Origin: DAIOSQ01 sp036752465
GTDB lineage: Bacteria > Pseudomonadota > Gammaproteobacteria > Legionellales > Legionellaceae
Direction of reading: 5' to 3'
DNA: 11,473 bases
Assembly: GCA_036752465.1 (NCBI GenBank)
Contig: DAIOSQ010000065.1
Location: 1 to 11,473, forward strand
Below the pieces are notes generated by a model. That model saw nothing but the letters and a program-made list of their open reading frames with translations, made no database searches and was not told where the DNA came from. This document shows positions 1 through 5,298 of this stretch, one piece after another. The stretch's first letter is position 1. Every line of letters begins with the position of its first letter. Position numbers and translations under genes: made by a program.

Positions 1-352
1 AGTAAATTTTATCAAAACCAAGCTCTTTTGCTTTCTTGATTGTAGTATCAAGCAGCATTTTGCCGATCCCTTTGTTTTGGTAATTTGGAGTAATCACCAA
101 ATCACCGATCCACGGTTTTAGATCTGGGCGAATACCTCCATGTAATTCCAGCGTACATGAACCCACAGGTGTCTCATCATGCAGTGCGATATACGTAAGT
201 GGCATATCTTGCTTCAGTTCTTCATAATACAAAGATACACTTTCTTCAATGCCAACTTCTGGCATCCAAATTTTACCTAGAACCTCACACCAAATACTTG
301 CAAGCGCTGGTATGGCGTGGGGATGTTTTTTTAGAAGGTCAATTTGAATCAT
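1..352 (-). CDS. GNAT family N-acetyltransferase, C-terminus cut by the window edge
   Basis: This is an open reading frame from ATG at 352-350 that runs off the left edge with no stop, giving about 117 visible residues. The protein begins MIQIDLLKKHPHAIPALAS. It contains a GNAT motif A, IGDLVITPNYQNKGIGKMLL, in which the Q-x-x-G-x-G loop binds the acetyl-CoA pyrophosphate. The preceding segment (TYIALHDETPVGSCTLEL) matches the beta2-beta3 strands of the fold. Family knowledge says it transfers an acetyl group from acetyl-CoA to an amine, but the substrate is unknown. Its ATG overlaps the TGA of the upstream gene (ATGA), so translation is probably coupled and it should be the last visible gene of the cargo operon. 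The visible part is intact, without frameshift. The call to the superfamily is firm; anything narrower is not supported. Confidence 0.85.
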   Translation of the reverse strand, partial: MIQIDLLKKHPHAIPALASIWCEVLGKIWMPEVGIEESVSLYYEELKQDMPLTYIALHDETPVGSCTLELHGGIRPDLKPWIGDLVITPNYQNKGIGKMLLDTTIKKAKELGFDKIY

Positions 353-786
353 ACAAGTCTGGCATCAAAAAATTTCACAAAGCCTGTCATTGTAAGCTTT
401 GGATTGTCAATATTCTCTCGTATAAATTCGACCTGAAATCCGCATTTTTTGTAAAAGTCAGGCGCTTGAAATGCACAAGATACCGTATTGATGTTATTAA
501 ATCCTTTGCCTTGAAAATGCCGTTCAAGCGCGGAGATTAGTTGCTTGCCATATCCTTTCCCACGATAGGCTTTGTCAATCCATAGATCCCTGATATGAAT
601 CGATGAATAAGAGGAAAATGCGTCTAACACGCCGATCAGCGCACCACTTTCGTCATAAAGTTCAAAAGCAAAAGGAGTATAATCAACGTGAATGCCATGA
701 CTAAGTTCGTACTCTTTCAGTCCATCCTCCATTTTTTTCAAAATTTTTTCGGAAAGTTTCTTCACAAATGAAATTTTAGTTGTCAT
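349..786 (-). CDS. GNAT family N-acetyltransferase (145 aa)
   Basis: This is a complete small acetyltransferase of the usual single-domain GNAT length. Residues 48-57 (GALIGVLDAF) fit the central beta strands. Residues 66-84 carry motif A, RDLWIDKAYRGKGYGKQLI, with the acetyl-CoA-binding R75-G-K-G-Y-G80 loop. Residues near 107-117 (APDFYKKCGFQ) form the C-terminal motif B region, where the Tyr of FYKKCGF is often the general acid. The N-terminal 30 residues are Lys-rich and helical. It overlaps the upstream VOC gene by 11 nt and the downstream GNAT by 4 nt, which indicates one polycistronic message. Cytoplasmic. The acceptor could be an antibiotic, polyamine, toxin or protein N-terminus; the sequence does not decide. 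Confidence 0.9.
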   Translation of the reverse strand: MTTKISFVKKLSEKILKKMEDGLKEYELSHGIHVDYTPFAFELYDESGALIGVLDAFSSYSSIHIRDLWIDKAYRGKGYGKQLISALERHFQGKGFNNINTVSCAFQAPDFYKKCGFQVEFIRENIDNPKLTMTGFVKFFDARLV

Positions 787-1165
787 GTTTTTCCCACATT
801 GTTGGATGGTAAGTAAATTCTATCTCAATTCCATCGGGATCGCTGACACTAAATGAATGAGTACCTATGCCAAAGGTTTTTGGTGGGTTAAGTATGATGA
901 TTTTCGTAGATTTCATTTTGTCATAAAGCGCATCTACAGAGGAGATGGAATCTAAGGCAAAGCCAATATGCTCTAAGCGCTGAGCACTTGAAAATGAGTT
1001 CTCGATACGATGCAAAGAGATATTGTCACCATGTCCTGATAAATAAACATAATCTTGTGTTTTAAATTCTGTTTTCATACCCAGCAGATTATAAAATTCT
1101 TCGCACTCATCAAGCTTATGTACAGCAAGAGCTACATGGCGCAAAGAAGCATTTTTCGGTAGCAT
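776..1165 (-). CDS. VOC family / glyoxalase-bleomycin resistance fold protein (129 aa)
   Basis: This is a single-module vicinal oxygen chelate protein with two beta-alpha-beta-beta-beta halves. The first half opens with LRHVALAVHKLDECEEFYNLLGM (typical 'H-x-x-L-x-V ... FY ... LG' pattern, His10). The second opens with RLEHIGFAL (His66) and ends in SVSDPDGIEIEFTYHP with Glu116. His10, His66 and Glu116 occupy the positions of metal ligands in the superfamily, so a metal-dependent enzyme is plausible. Members of this size include glyoxalase I-like enzymes, fosfomycin or bleomycin resistance proteins and dioxygenase-like proteins, and no residue signature here selects one. The start lies 2 nt after the stop of the kinase-NTF2 gene, and the end overlaps the GNAT gene, so it sits in the middle of a compact operon. 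Confidence 0.88.
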   Translation of the reverse strand: MLPKNASLRHVALAVHKLDECEEFYNLLGMKTEFKTQDYVYLSGHGDNISLHRIENSFSSAQRLEHIGFALDSISSVDALYDKMKSTKIIILNPPKTFGIGTHSFSVSDPDGIEIEFTYHPTMWEKHDN

Positions 1166-1167
1166 AT

Positions 1168-2037
1168 TTAATCCCCACTCGACTTATCAGCCATTGGCGT
1201 ACCTTGATGAAAAACCATCTGCCAAATATCATCTTGCTTGCGCCAAATGGAACTGCGCAATGCTTTTTTGACAGGGGCACCAAGAGCACTTTGTATGTGG
1301 CTTACGTATGCTAGCAGAACCAAGTTATTTCCAAGCAATTTTGCTAAAAAATCTGTGCCAGAGCGTATGGATTGATCTTCGGTAGAAAGCCATTGAATCA
1401 CATCAGTTTTGTCGTAATGCGTAGCACTGCTACCAATTTCAATAAACTCATCGTTAATGAGCAGATTTAAGTTTTTTACAGAATCTGTTCGATCAAGCAA
1501 GCGCTTTTCTTGGGTAATAATATGTTCAATGGTGTCTTTGGATAATGTATCGGCCTTGCTACGCACAAGTATTTCTTTGACAATTTCATTAACCGTTTGT
1601 TTTGCTGTATTAAACACTAAATGCGGGCGCCAAGACTCATATTGTCGCTGCTGAACATTATCCCAAGTTGGCAACTGATGCCCAATAATATCAGTATCCC
1701 TCGTTTCTATTCTTCGCTGGTGCTCTCTAGCGTCTGAACATTGCAACTCAACCTCAAGAAATGTCACGGAAGCATCTTTGGCTACCTTTTGCCACGCTTC
1801 TCTTGTCACTTGTATCGCGTTCACAGAATCAGCAACAACGCTAATACCCAATTTTAAATTCTCTAAGGCCTGTGCCCAACAAACCATGTACCCCTCAGGC
1901 CCCTCTAATTTTGCTTCTCTTTTTAAGACTTGCTCAACGGTATCAACACGCAAATAAACAGCCTTCAATTGCTTTGCCAACGCTTTTGCAATGGTTGTTT
2001 TGCCTACGCCTGGTAAGCCTCCGAATATAATAAGCAT
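1168..2037 (-). CDS. P-loop kinase (AAA_33-like) fused to an NTF2-like DUF4440 domain (289 aa)
   Basis: This is a two-domain cytoplasmic protein. Residues 1-160 form a P-loop small-molecule kinase-like domain: Walker A GLPGVGKT at 7-14 near the N-terminus, an LRVDTVEQ segment after the first helix, VVADSVN near residue 67, and an Arg-rich lid (DAREHQRRIETR). This layout resembles AAA_33/zeta-toxin or chloramphenicol phosphotransferase-like kinases. Residues from about 165 to 281 match the NTF2-like DUF4440 fold, with LLINDEFIEIGSSATHYDK and the characteristic end LRSSIWRKQDDIWQMVFHQGTP, which is often annotated as a stand-alone protein. The start is supported by GAGG at 2054-2051, although the spacing (13 nt) is long. 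It is the first gene of the cargo set and follows the replication-type gene by 61 nt. A phosphotransferase acting on a small molecule is inference. Confidence 0.85.
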   Translation of the reverse strand: MLIIFGGLPGVGKTTIAKALAKQLKAVYLRVDTVEQVLKREAKLEGPEGYMVCWAQALENLKLGISVVADSVNAIQVTREAWQKVAKDASVTFLEVELQCSDAREHQRRIETRDTDIIGHQLPTWDNVQQRQYESWRPHLVFNTAKQTVNEIVKEILVRSKADTLSKDTIEHIITQEKRLLDRTDSVKNLNLLINDEFIEIGSSATHYDKTDVIQWLSTEDQSIRSGTDFLAKLLGNNLVLLAYVSHIQSALGAPVKKALRSSIWRKQDDIWQMVFHQGTPMADKSSGD

Positions 2038-2098
2038 CGATGTTTTATATCCTCAATGTGTTAATGTATTATTCATTTTTTTAAAATTAATTGTAGCT

Positions 2099-2884
2099 TC
2101 ATTCAGCATAGTTATAGTTTTCAATTTGTTCTTTGTTGTTAATGTTTGTTTTTAAATAGTTAATCAGTTCATCTTTCCAACCTTCCTGAATCAACCAATT
2201 GGCAGGATATCTCCAATGTGGAGCCCAAAAGCCTAATTGTTGATGCTCACGATAACAATAAATCTGCTCATGAAGAGCCCTCATCATATCATCAAATAAT
2301 TCATCATTGGGATTTAAGCGTTTAAATACTTCCCATGTTTTAGTTTTGTTATAGGGTTTAGGATAAATTGACCAAAATTGTTCAAATTTTTGCGATAACA
2401 TAACTAAACAAACATTATTAATTACTGAGTTATGAGGTGTGTCGGCTTGATGATTTTTTATCGTGTCTACCTTTTGTGGCGCATGTTCTGCATGATACGA
2501 TGCTAGTGGGTTTGAGTATGTACGATTCCGTTCGTCTTCAGGTGTCGTCTTCATGTCGGCCTTGTTTTGGGCAGAATCATGCGTTTCAGCTAAAAGACAT
2601 TTTAAAATTAAATGTTTCTCGGTAGATTGGATGGCTACGAGACCGGCTCTTTCTAGCGCTTTTACAGCAAGGCGTACTTGTTGTTGACTAGGAGCACCTG
2701 TTTTAACACCAGCTATGGGTGCGACATATAGTATTTCACGTAACGATTGATAGCTGATCCTACGCTTGATCCCTACAATACAGGTTTTTCTGTCCATGTA
2801 TGGACGAATCCCCATTAGGTAAGTAATGCGCTGGCACAGAGGGAGCGCGCTTAATTCATAAGTGTTGACGAATAGAAAGTTCAT
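2099..2884 (-). CDS. Winged-helix / replication-type protein of an integrative element (261 aa)
   Basis: The N-terminal part (residues 15-95) contains LPLCQRITYLMGIRPYMDRK, KRRISYQSLRE and a helix-turn-helix-like QQVRLAVKALERAGLVAI, which suggests a DNA-binding winged helix. Residues 100-160 are polar, low complexity and probably a linker. The C-terminal part has FEQFWSIYPKPYNKTKTWEVFKRL and YPANWLIQEGWKDEL (170-240). This matches the 'FW..YP..K..A...W.kL ... P..WL....W.DEL' tail found in phage replication and DnaT-like proteins. Such proteins commonly accompany AlpA regulators on tRNA-integrated elements. The gene begins 20 nt after alpA stops, so the two are probably co-transcribed. Its Shine-Dalgarno is weak. 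The association with an element is well supported; a true replication role is inferred. Confidence 0.75.
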   Translation of the reverse strand: MNFLFVNTYELSALPLCQRITYLMGIRPYMDRKTCIVGIKRRISYQSLREILYVAPIAGVKTGAPSQQQVRLAVKALERAGLVAIQSTEKHLILKCLLAETHDSAQNKADMKTTPEDERNRTYSNPLASYHAEHAPQKVDTIKNHQADTPHNSVINNVCLVMLSQKFEQFWSIYPKPYNKTKTWEVFKRLNPNDELFDDMMRALHEQIYCYREHQQLGFWAPHWRYPANWLIQEGWKDELINYLKTNINNKEQIENYNYAE

Positions 2885-2904
2885 TTTTTTGTCTTAAGTG
2901 GCGA

Positions 2905-3126
2905 TTAAAAAACATTAGAAGTTTGGCTCTGTTGAGCGCACCAGGTATGAATGTTTGTTACATCCCACGCTAGGGTAATGTCATTGAGTTTGAATGGTTT
3001 AGGAAATTTTCCGGCCATCCACCACCTACGAAGAGTTGAGCGACTTCGTCCAAGTAGTATTTCAAGATCTCTGATGAAATAGAATTTCTTTGTGAGGAGC
3101 GTAGCATTAGCTTGATGATTGTTCAT
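2905..3126 (-). CDS. AlpA-family DNA-binding transcriptional regulator (73 aa)
   Basis: This is a short MerR/AlpA-like helix-turn-helix protein. KKFYFIRDLEILLGRSRSTLRRWWMAGKFPKPFKL contains the recognition helix (GRSRSTLRRWWMAGKFP) and the 'FP.P..L' turn of the AlpA/excisionase class, followed by a short wing (ITLAWDVTNIHTWC). In P4-like and related elements these proteins activate integrase expression or act as excisionases. A longer reading starts two codons earlier at 3132, but AAGGAA at 3138-3133 touches that codon, while it lies about 7 nt from the ATG at 3126, so 3126 is preferred. The region upstream carries repeated GGTTAT half-sites that could be its operator. No integrase is adjacent, so any directionality partner lies elsewhere or is lost. 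Confidence 0.85.
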   Translation of the reverse strand: MNNHQANATLLTKKFYFIRDLEILLGRSRSTLRRWWMAGKFPKPFKLNDITLAWDVTNIHTWCAQQSQTSNVF

Positions 3127-3152
3127 GATCATTTCCTTATTTGAAGTTGAAT

Positions 3153-3206
3153 AAGGTTATTCTGACCGCTCCGTCGTTCAGTTTTTTACATAACCTTAAT
3201 GGTTAT
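3153..3206. repeat. Three GGTTAT half-sites upstream of alpA (candidate operator)
   Basis: AAGGTTAT at 3153-3160 is an inverted match to ATAACCTT at 3190-3197. The second copy also forms a perfect palindrome-type site with the next one, ATAACC-ttaat-GGTTAT (3190-3206). There are therefore three GGTTAT half-sites, in orientations plus, minus, plus, starting 27 bp before the chosen alpA start codon. This arrangement is typical of a repressor or AlpA/Xis binding region. The repeats are directly visible; the operator role is inferred. Confidence 0.5.
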
Positions 3207-3340
3207 CATGCCGGATAAAATAAGTACGGTCAATAGATTTTGGTGGCATTTTTGAGGAGTTTCTAGGATAGATTGGAACTGCGGTTGTCACTGAATTTGA
3301 GAAATTCGGGCGATGTGTTTATCACGAGAATATTGAAAAG

Positions 3341-3360
3341 TGTAGCCAGATGTGTAGCCA
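3341..3360. repeat. Tandem TGTAGCCA direct repeats near the tRNA 3' end
   Basis: TGTAGCCA occurs at 3341-3348 and again at 3353-3360, a 12-bp period, about 57 bp beyond the tRNA 3' end on its downstream side. Spaced short direct repeats next to an attachment site are typical of integrase arm-type or excisionase binding sites. The repeats are visible; the binding role is inference. Confidence 0.4.
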
Positions 3361-3417
3361 TGAAAAATATTTTGAGGTTTTAAATTCCCCGCTTGCTTAC
3401 GCGCGCGGCTCTGTGAT

Positions 3418-3494
3418 TGGTCGGGACGGAAGGATTTGAACCTTCGACCACTAGCACCCCATGCTAGTGCGCTACCAGGCTGCGCTACGCCCCG
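3418..3494 (-). tRNA. tRNA-Pro (anticodon GGG)
   Basis: A complete 77-nt cloverleaf with encoded CCA. The acceptor stem is CGGGGCG paired with CGTCCCG (one G-U pair), followed by discriminator A and CCA. The D arm begins TAGCGCAGCCTGGTAGCGCA, as in other bacterial proline tRNAs. The anticodon stem is CTAGC/GCTAG around loop ATGGGGT, so the anticodon is GGG, reading CCC codons. The T arm is GAAGG-TTCGAAT-CCTTC. The first base C with a matching G at position 72 agrees with proline tRNAs. The accessory DNA begins beside its 3' end, the usual target of tyrosine integrases. The gene is intact, as expected when an element restores the 3' end on insertion. Confidence 0.96.
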
Positions 3495-3506
3495 TTTCCG
3501 CTTCGC

Positions 3507-3535
3507 ATCATAGCGGTTATACAGAAAAATAACAA
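3507..3535 (-). promoter_or_regulatory. Sigma70-type promoter of tRNA-Pro
   Basis: On the minus strand, TTGTTA (3535-3530) and TATGAT (3512-3507) are separated by exactly 17 nt, and the -10 box ends 12 nt before the tRNA 5' end. The bases after the -10 box (GCGAAGCGG) are GC-rich, a discriminator type that in gammaproteobacteria goes with stringent (ppGpp) control of stable RNA genes. The boxes are visible; the stringent control is inferred. Confidence 0.75.
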
Positions 3536-3617
3536 GTTCCTTGCTGAGAGGTTGTTCACCGTCATAGGCGCATGGGTATCAACCCAGCGGGAAAAAAACA
3601 CACTCGAAAAAATGATC

Positions 3618-3623
3618 TATACT
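3618..3623 (+). promoter_or_regulatory. Possible -10 box of the effector-like gene
   Basis: TATACT lies 30 nt before the preferred start codon. The segment 17 nt upstream (AAAACA at 3595-3600) is only a weak -35 match. If used, transcription would begin near 3630, after the longer candidate start at 3552, which supports initiation at 3654. Confidence 0.35.
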
Positions 3624-3653
3624 TGGTTTAGGCTAATTGAAAAGGATATCAAG

Positions 3654-5069
3654 ATGGACGAAAGAGCAGAAGTCAATCAAAATCAACCAGGGGAATACCT
3701 GCAACAACAAATAGCCGATAGAGAAGAAGCTGATGGGCTAAGAGCGCTTATGGACCGTGTCGAGTCACTATTGAACCAACTAACTGCCACAGACACGTCC
3801 CTGCTGAACAACTCAAATGTTGGTGCTCTCCGAACACACTTGGATACCCTTCAAGAACATTTACAAGCACAATGGGTCGAAATAGATCAAAGGAAAGCGC
3901 AACAAGAGCAAGATCAATCAGATAAAGAGCACCAGGAAGCGCAATCGACATTCAACACCAATCGCGACAGGTTATCTGGGTTACTACAAGTACCATTAGC
4001 AAATTTTCCTGCTGGAGCCGAACAATTGCTCAAATCAGCAAAAGACGTATTAGGCATCATCGAAGCGGTGCACAAGAGCCAAACCAAATTGCCATACTCC
4101 AATCTAATCGAATTGTCTGCTTGTATGCAAGAGATGTCTGACTGCCTTGACCACTACAAAGAGCACGAGACCATTGATCCAACGGATGTTGACAAATTAA
4201 AAGCACGCCTACAAAAACTACCCAAGAGCGCTCCTTGGAGCGCAGAATCGAAAAAAGCATTGGCTATATTTCTAGCGATTGCCGCCACGCTGGCTTTTTT
4301 GGGCATTATTGCTATGGCAGGTATGTTGGCCGCAGCATCACACGGCGCAGCCAGCCCACTATCTGCAGGAATGATCATCGCCGGTGGTACCTGGTTTGGT
4401 GCTACACTCACGACCCTAGGATTCAGCTCTGGAGCGGCACTGACCGCGACCTTTGGCACTGCTGCGGCATGGGCTAGCTCTATTCCCATATTAGGCGGCA
4501 TAATGTCTGGCCAAGCTTTGTTGGGTGTGGGTGCCGGCGCAGCTGGCCTGACAGGTCTAATTAGCTATGGCAGCTATGTAGCTCTGAGCAAACATCGCGA
4601 TGCCAGACTGATTGTCCAAAACAGCATACCAAAAACAGCCGCCGAATGTAATGCGCTCTTAAAAGCCTCTAAAGATGGCTACGGAGTGATTGTCATCCCT
4701 GCCAGTGGGGAAAAGCTGCCGCAGTATTTCGTGATTAAAAAAGATACCGCACCTCGCAAACTGAGTGACGAGCTCGATCAAGATATCATCCAACAGCTGC
4801 AACAGCTTGAAAATACACAGTTAGACACCAACCGCCAAGTGGCTATGAACCAGCCAGAAGAGCAACTTATTGCACAAACTATCGCCCGCGCTTTTCCGCG
4901 AGCAGGTAGTTTGAGACCAACAGAAATGTTTATGGCACAATTAGGACGGATTAATAAATCAAGTGCGGCAACTCAGGATATAGGCGCTAACGGGAGTGAA
5001 CAACCACTCATCGTACCCGGAGCAGAAGAAGATGATGATGATGATGATGGTGAGAGCCTCGATCTGTGA
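3654..5069 (+). CDS. Predicted coiled-coil and membrane protein with acidic tail, candidate secreted effector (471 aa)
   Basis: I do not recognise a family. The ATG at 3654 is preferred because AAGGA sits 7 nt upstream (ending 3646). The frame is open 34 codons further up to 3552, but that stretch overlaps the probable promoter. Residues 1-195 are charged, Gln/Glu-rich and helical, with likely coiled coil around HLDTLQEHLQAQWVEIDQRK. Residues about 201-310 form a long Ala/Gly-rich hydrophobic block, beginning ALAIFLAIAATLAFLGIIAM, that could make two to four membrane helices. The C-terminal 160 residues are soluble and end in EEDDDDDDGESLDL. There is no signal peptide. Large helical proteins with an internal hydrophobic hairpin and an acidic C-terminus ending in hydrophobic residues resemble type IV (Dot/Icm) effectors, but pore-forming or envelope roles are also possible. 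It stands alone between the tRNA and the efflux operon. Confidence 0.8.
   Translation: MDERAEVNQNQPGEYLQQQIADREEADGLRALMDRVESLLNQLTATDTSLLNNSNVGALRTHLDTLQEHLQAQWVEIDQRKAQQEQDQSDKEHQEAQSTFNTNRDRLSGLLQVPLANFPAGAEQLLKSAKDVLGIIEAVHKSQTKLPYSNLIELSACMQEMSDCLDHYKEHETIDPTDVDKLKARLQKLPKSAPWSAESKKALAIFLAIAATLAFLGIIAMAGMLAAASHGAASPLSAGMIIAGGTWFGATLTTLGFSSGAALTATFGTAAAWASSIPILGGIMSGQALLGVGAGAAGLTGLISYGSYVALSKHRDARLIVQNSIPKTAAECNALLKASKDGYGVIVIPASGEKLPQYFVIKKDTAPRKLSDELDQDIIQQLQQLENTQLDTNRQVAMNQPEEQLIAQTIARAFPRAGSLRPTEMFMAQLGRINKSSAATQDIGANGSEQPLIVPGAEEDDDDDDGESLDL
5031..5048 (+). repeat. (GAT)6 trinucleotide repeat encoding Asp6
   Basis: Six uninterrupted GAT codons lie near the 3' end of the effector-like gene and give a run of six Asp. 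A perfect triplet repeat can change length by slippage without breaking the frame, so the acidic tail could vary between strains. Confidence 0.8.
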
Positions 5070-5135
5070 AATGTTTGACCCGAATTGAATAGCCCATCGC
5101 GCTCAGCTAACCCTCTCAGGCACACATGCGCACCA

Positions 5136-5178
5136 CGGTACTCGTACCGCCATCAACGCCAACCCTGGAGTTGATGGC
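5136..5178. repeat. Two adjacent inverted repeats in the gap after the effector-like gene
   Basis: CGGTA-CTCG-TACCG (5137-5148 core, whole palindrome 5136-5149) is followed immediately by GCCATCAAC ... GTTGATGGC (5149-5157 and 5170-5178, 9-bp perfect stem, 12-nt loop). Neither is followed by a T-run on the plus strand, so a classic rho-independent terminator is not supported. They could cap the 3' end of the upstream mRNA or be a small structured element. The rest of the 5070-5241 gap shows nothing else I can name. Confidence 0.5.
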
Positions 5179-5241
5179 CCCCTGTCCTGCAACGCAATAG
5201 CGGTCCTAAAAAAATTAACCCCGCAAACCACTCGGAAGAGA

Positions 5242-5271
5242 TTTACATTGTTTGCCTGACAATTGCATAAT
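5242..5271 (+). promoter_or_regulatory. Sigma70-type promoter of the efflux operon
   Basis: TTTACA (5242-5247) and CATAAT (5266-5271) each match consensus at five of six positions and are 18 nt apart. Transcription would start near 5279, leaving a leader of about 20 nt before the ATG at 5299. No clear operator palindrome is seen, and no regulator gene lies in the operon. Confidence 0.65.
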
Positions 5272-5298
5272 CACTGTAGTAGCCCGCTTGAGAATACC

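Larger units (their letters stand above)
3139..3417. other. Non-coding interval between alpA and the tRNA-Pro 3' end
   Basis: About 280 bases hold no credible gene. This is where a tRNA-targeting integrase is usually found. The interval contains the GGTTAT half-sites and the GTAGCCA direct repeats described separately. The longest frame reading away from the tRNA is a 32-codon minus-strand ORF beginning MATHLATLF (3361-3263), too short and uncharacteristic to call a gene. The interval should hold the alpA promoter, but no convincing -35/-10 pair stood out. Confidence 0.6.

Noticed and set aside
199..540. 113-codon plus-strand frame over the two GNAT genes.
   Set aside because: It is antisense to two well-supported overlapping acetyltransferase genes and has no recognisable domain.
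3263..3361. 32-codon minus-strand frame beginning MATHLATLF, considered as an integrase remnant.
   Set aside because: It is short, has no tyrosine recombinase motif and no ribosome site; the opening codons are just the GTAGCCA repeats read on the other strand.
3552..3653. Upstream in-frame extension of the effector-like gene (34 extra codons).
   Set aside because: The extension begins without a good ribosome site and spans the probable -10 box, while the ATG at 3654 has AAGGA at ideal spacing.
4154..4501. 115-codon minus-strand frame inside the effector-like gene.
   Set aside because: It is antisense to the Ala/Gly-rich coding block, has no ribosome site, and its composition mirrors the plus-strand codons.
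5263..5298. TTG start 12 codons before the adaptor lipoprotein start.
   Set aside because: It lies inside the -10 region and would put the lipoprotein signal peptide behind a polar leader.
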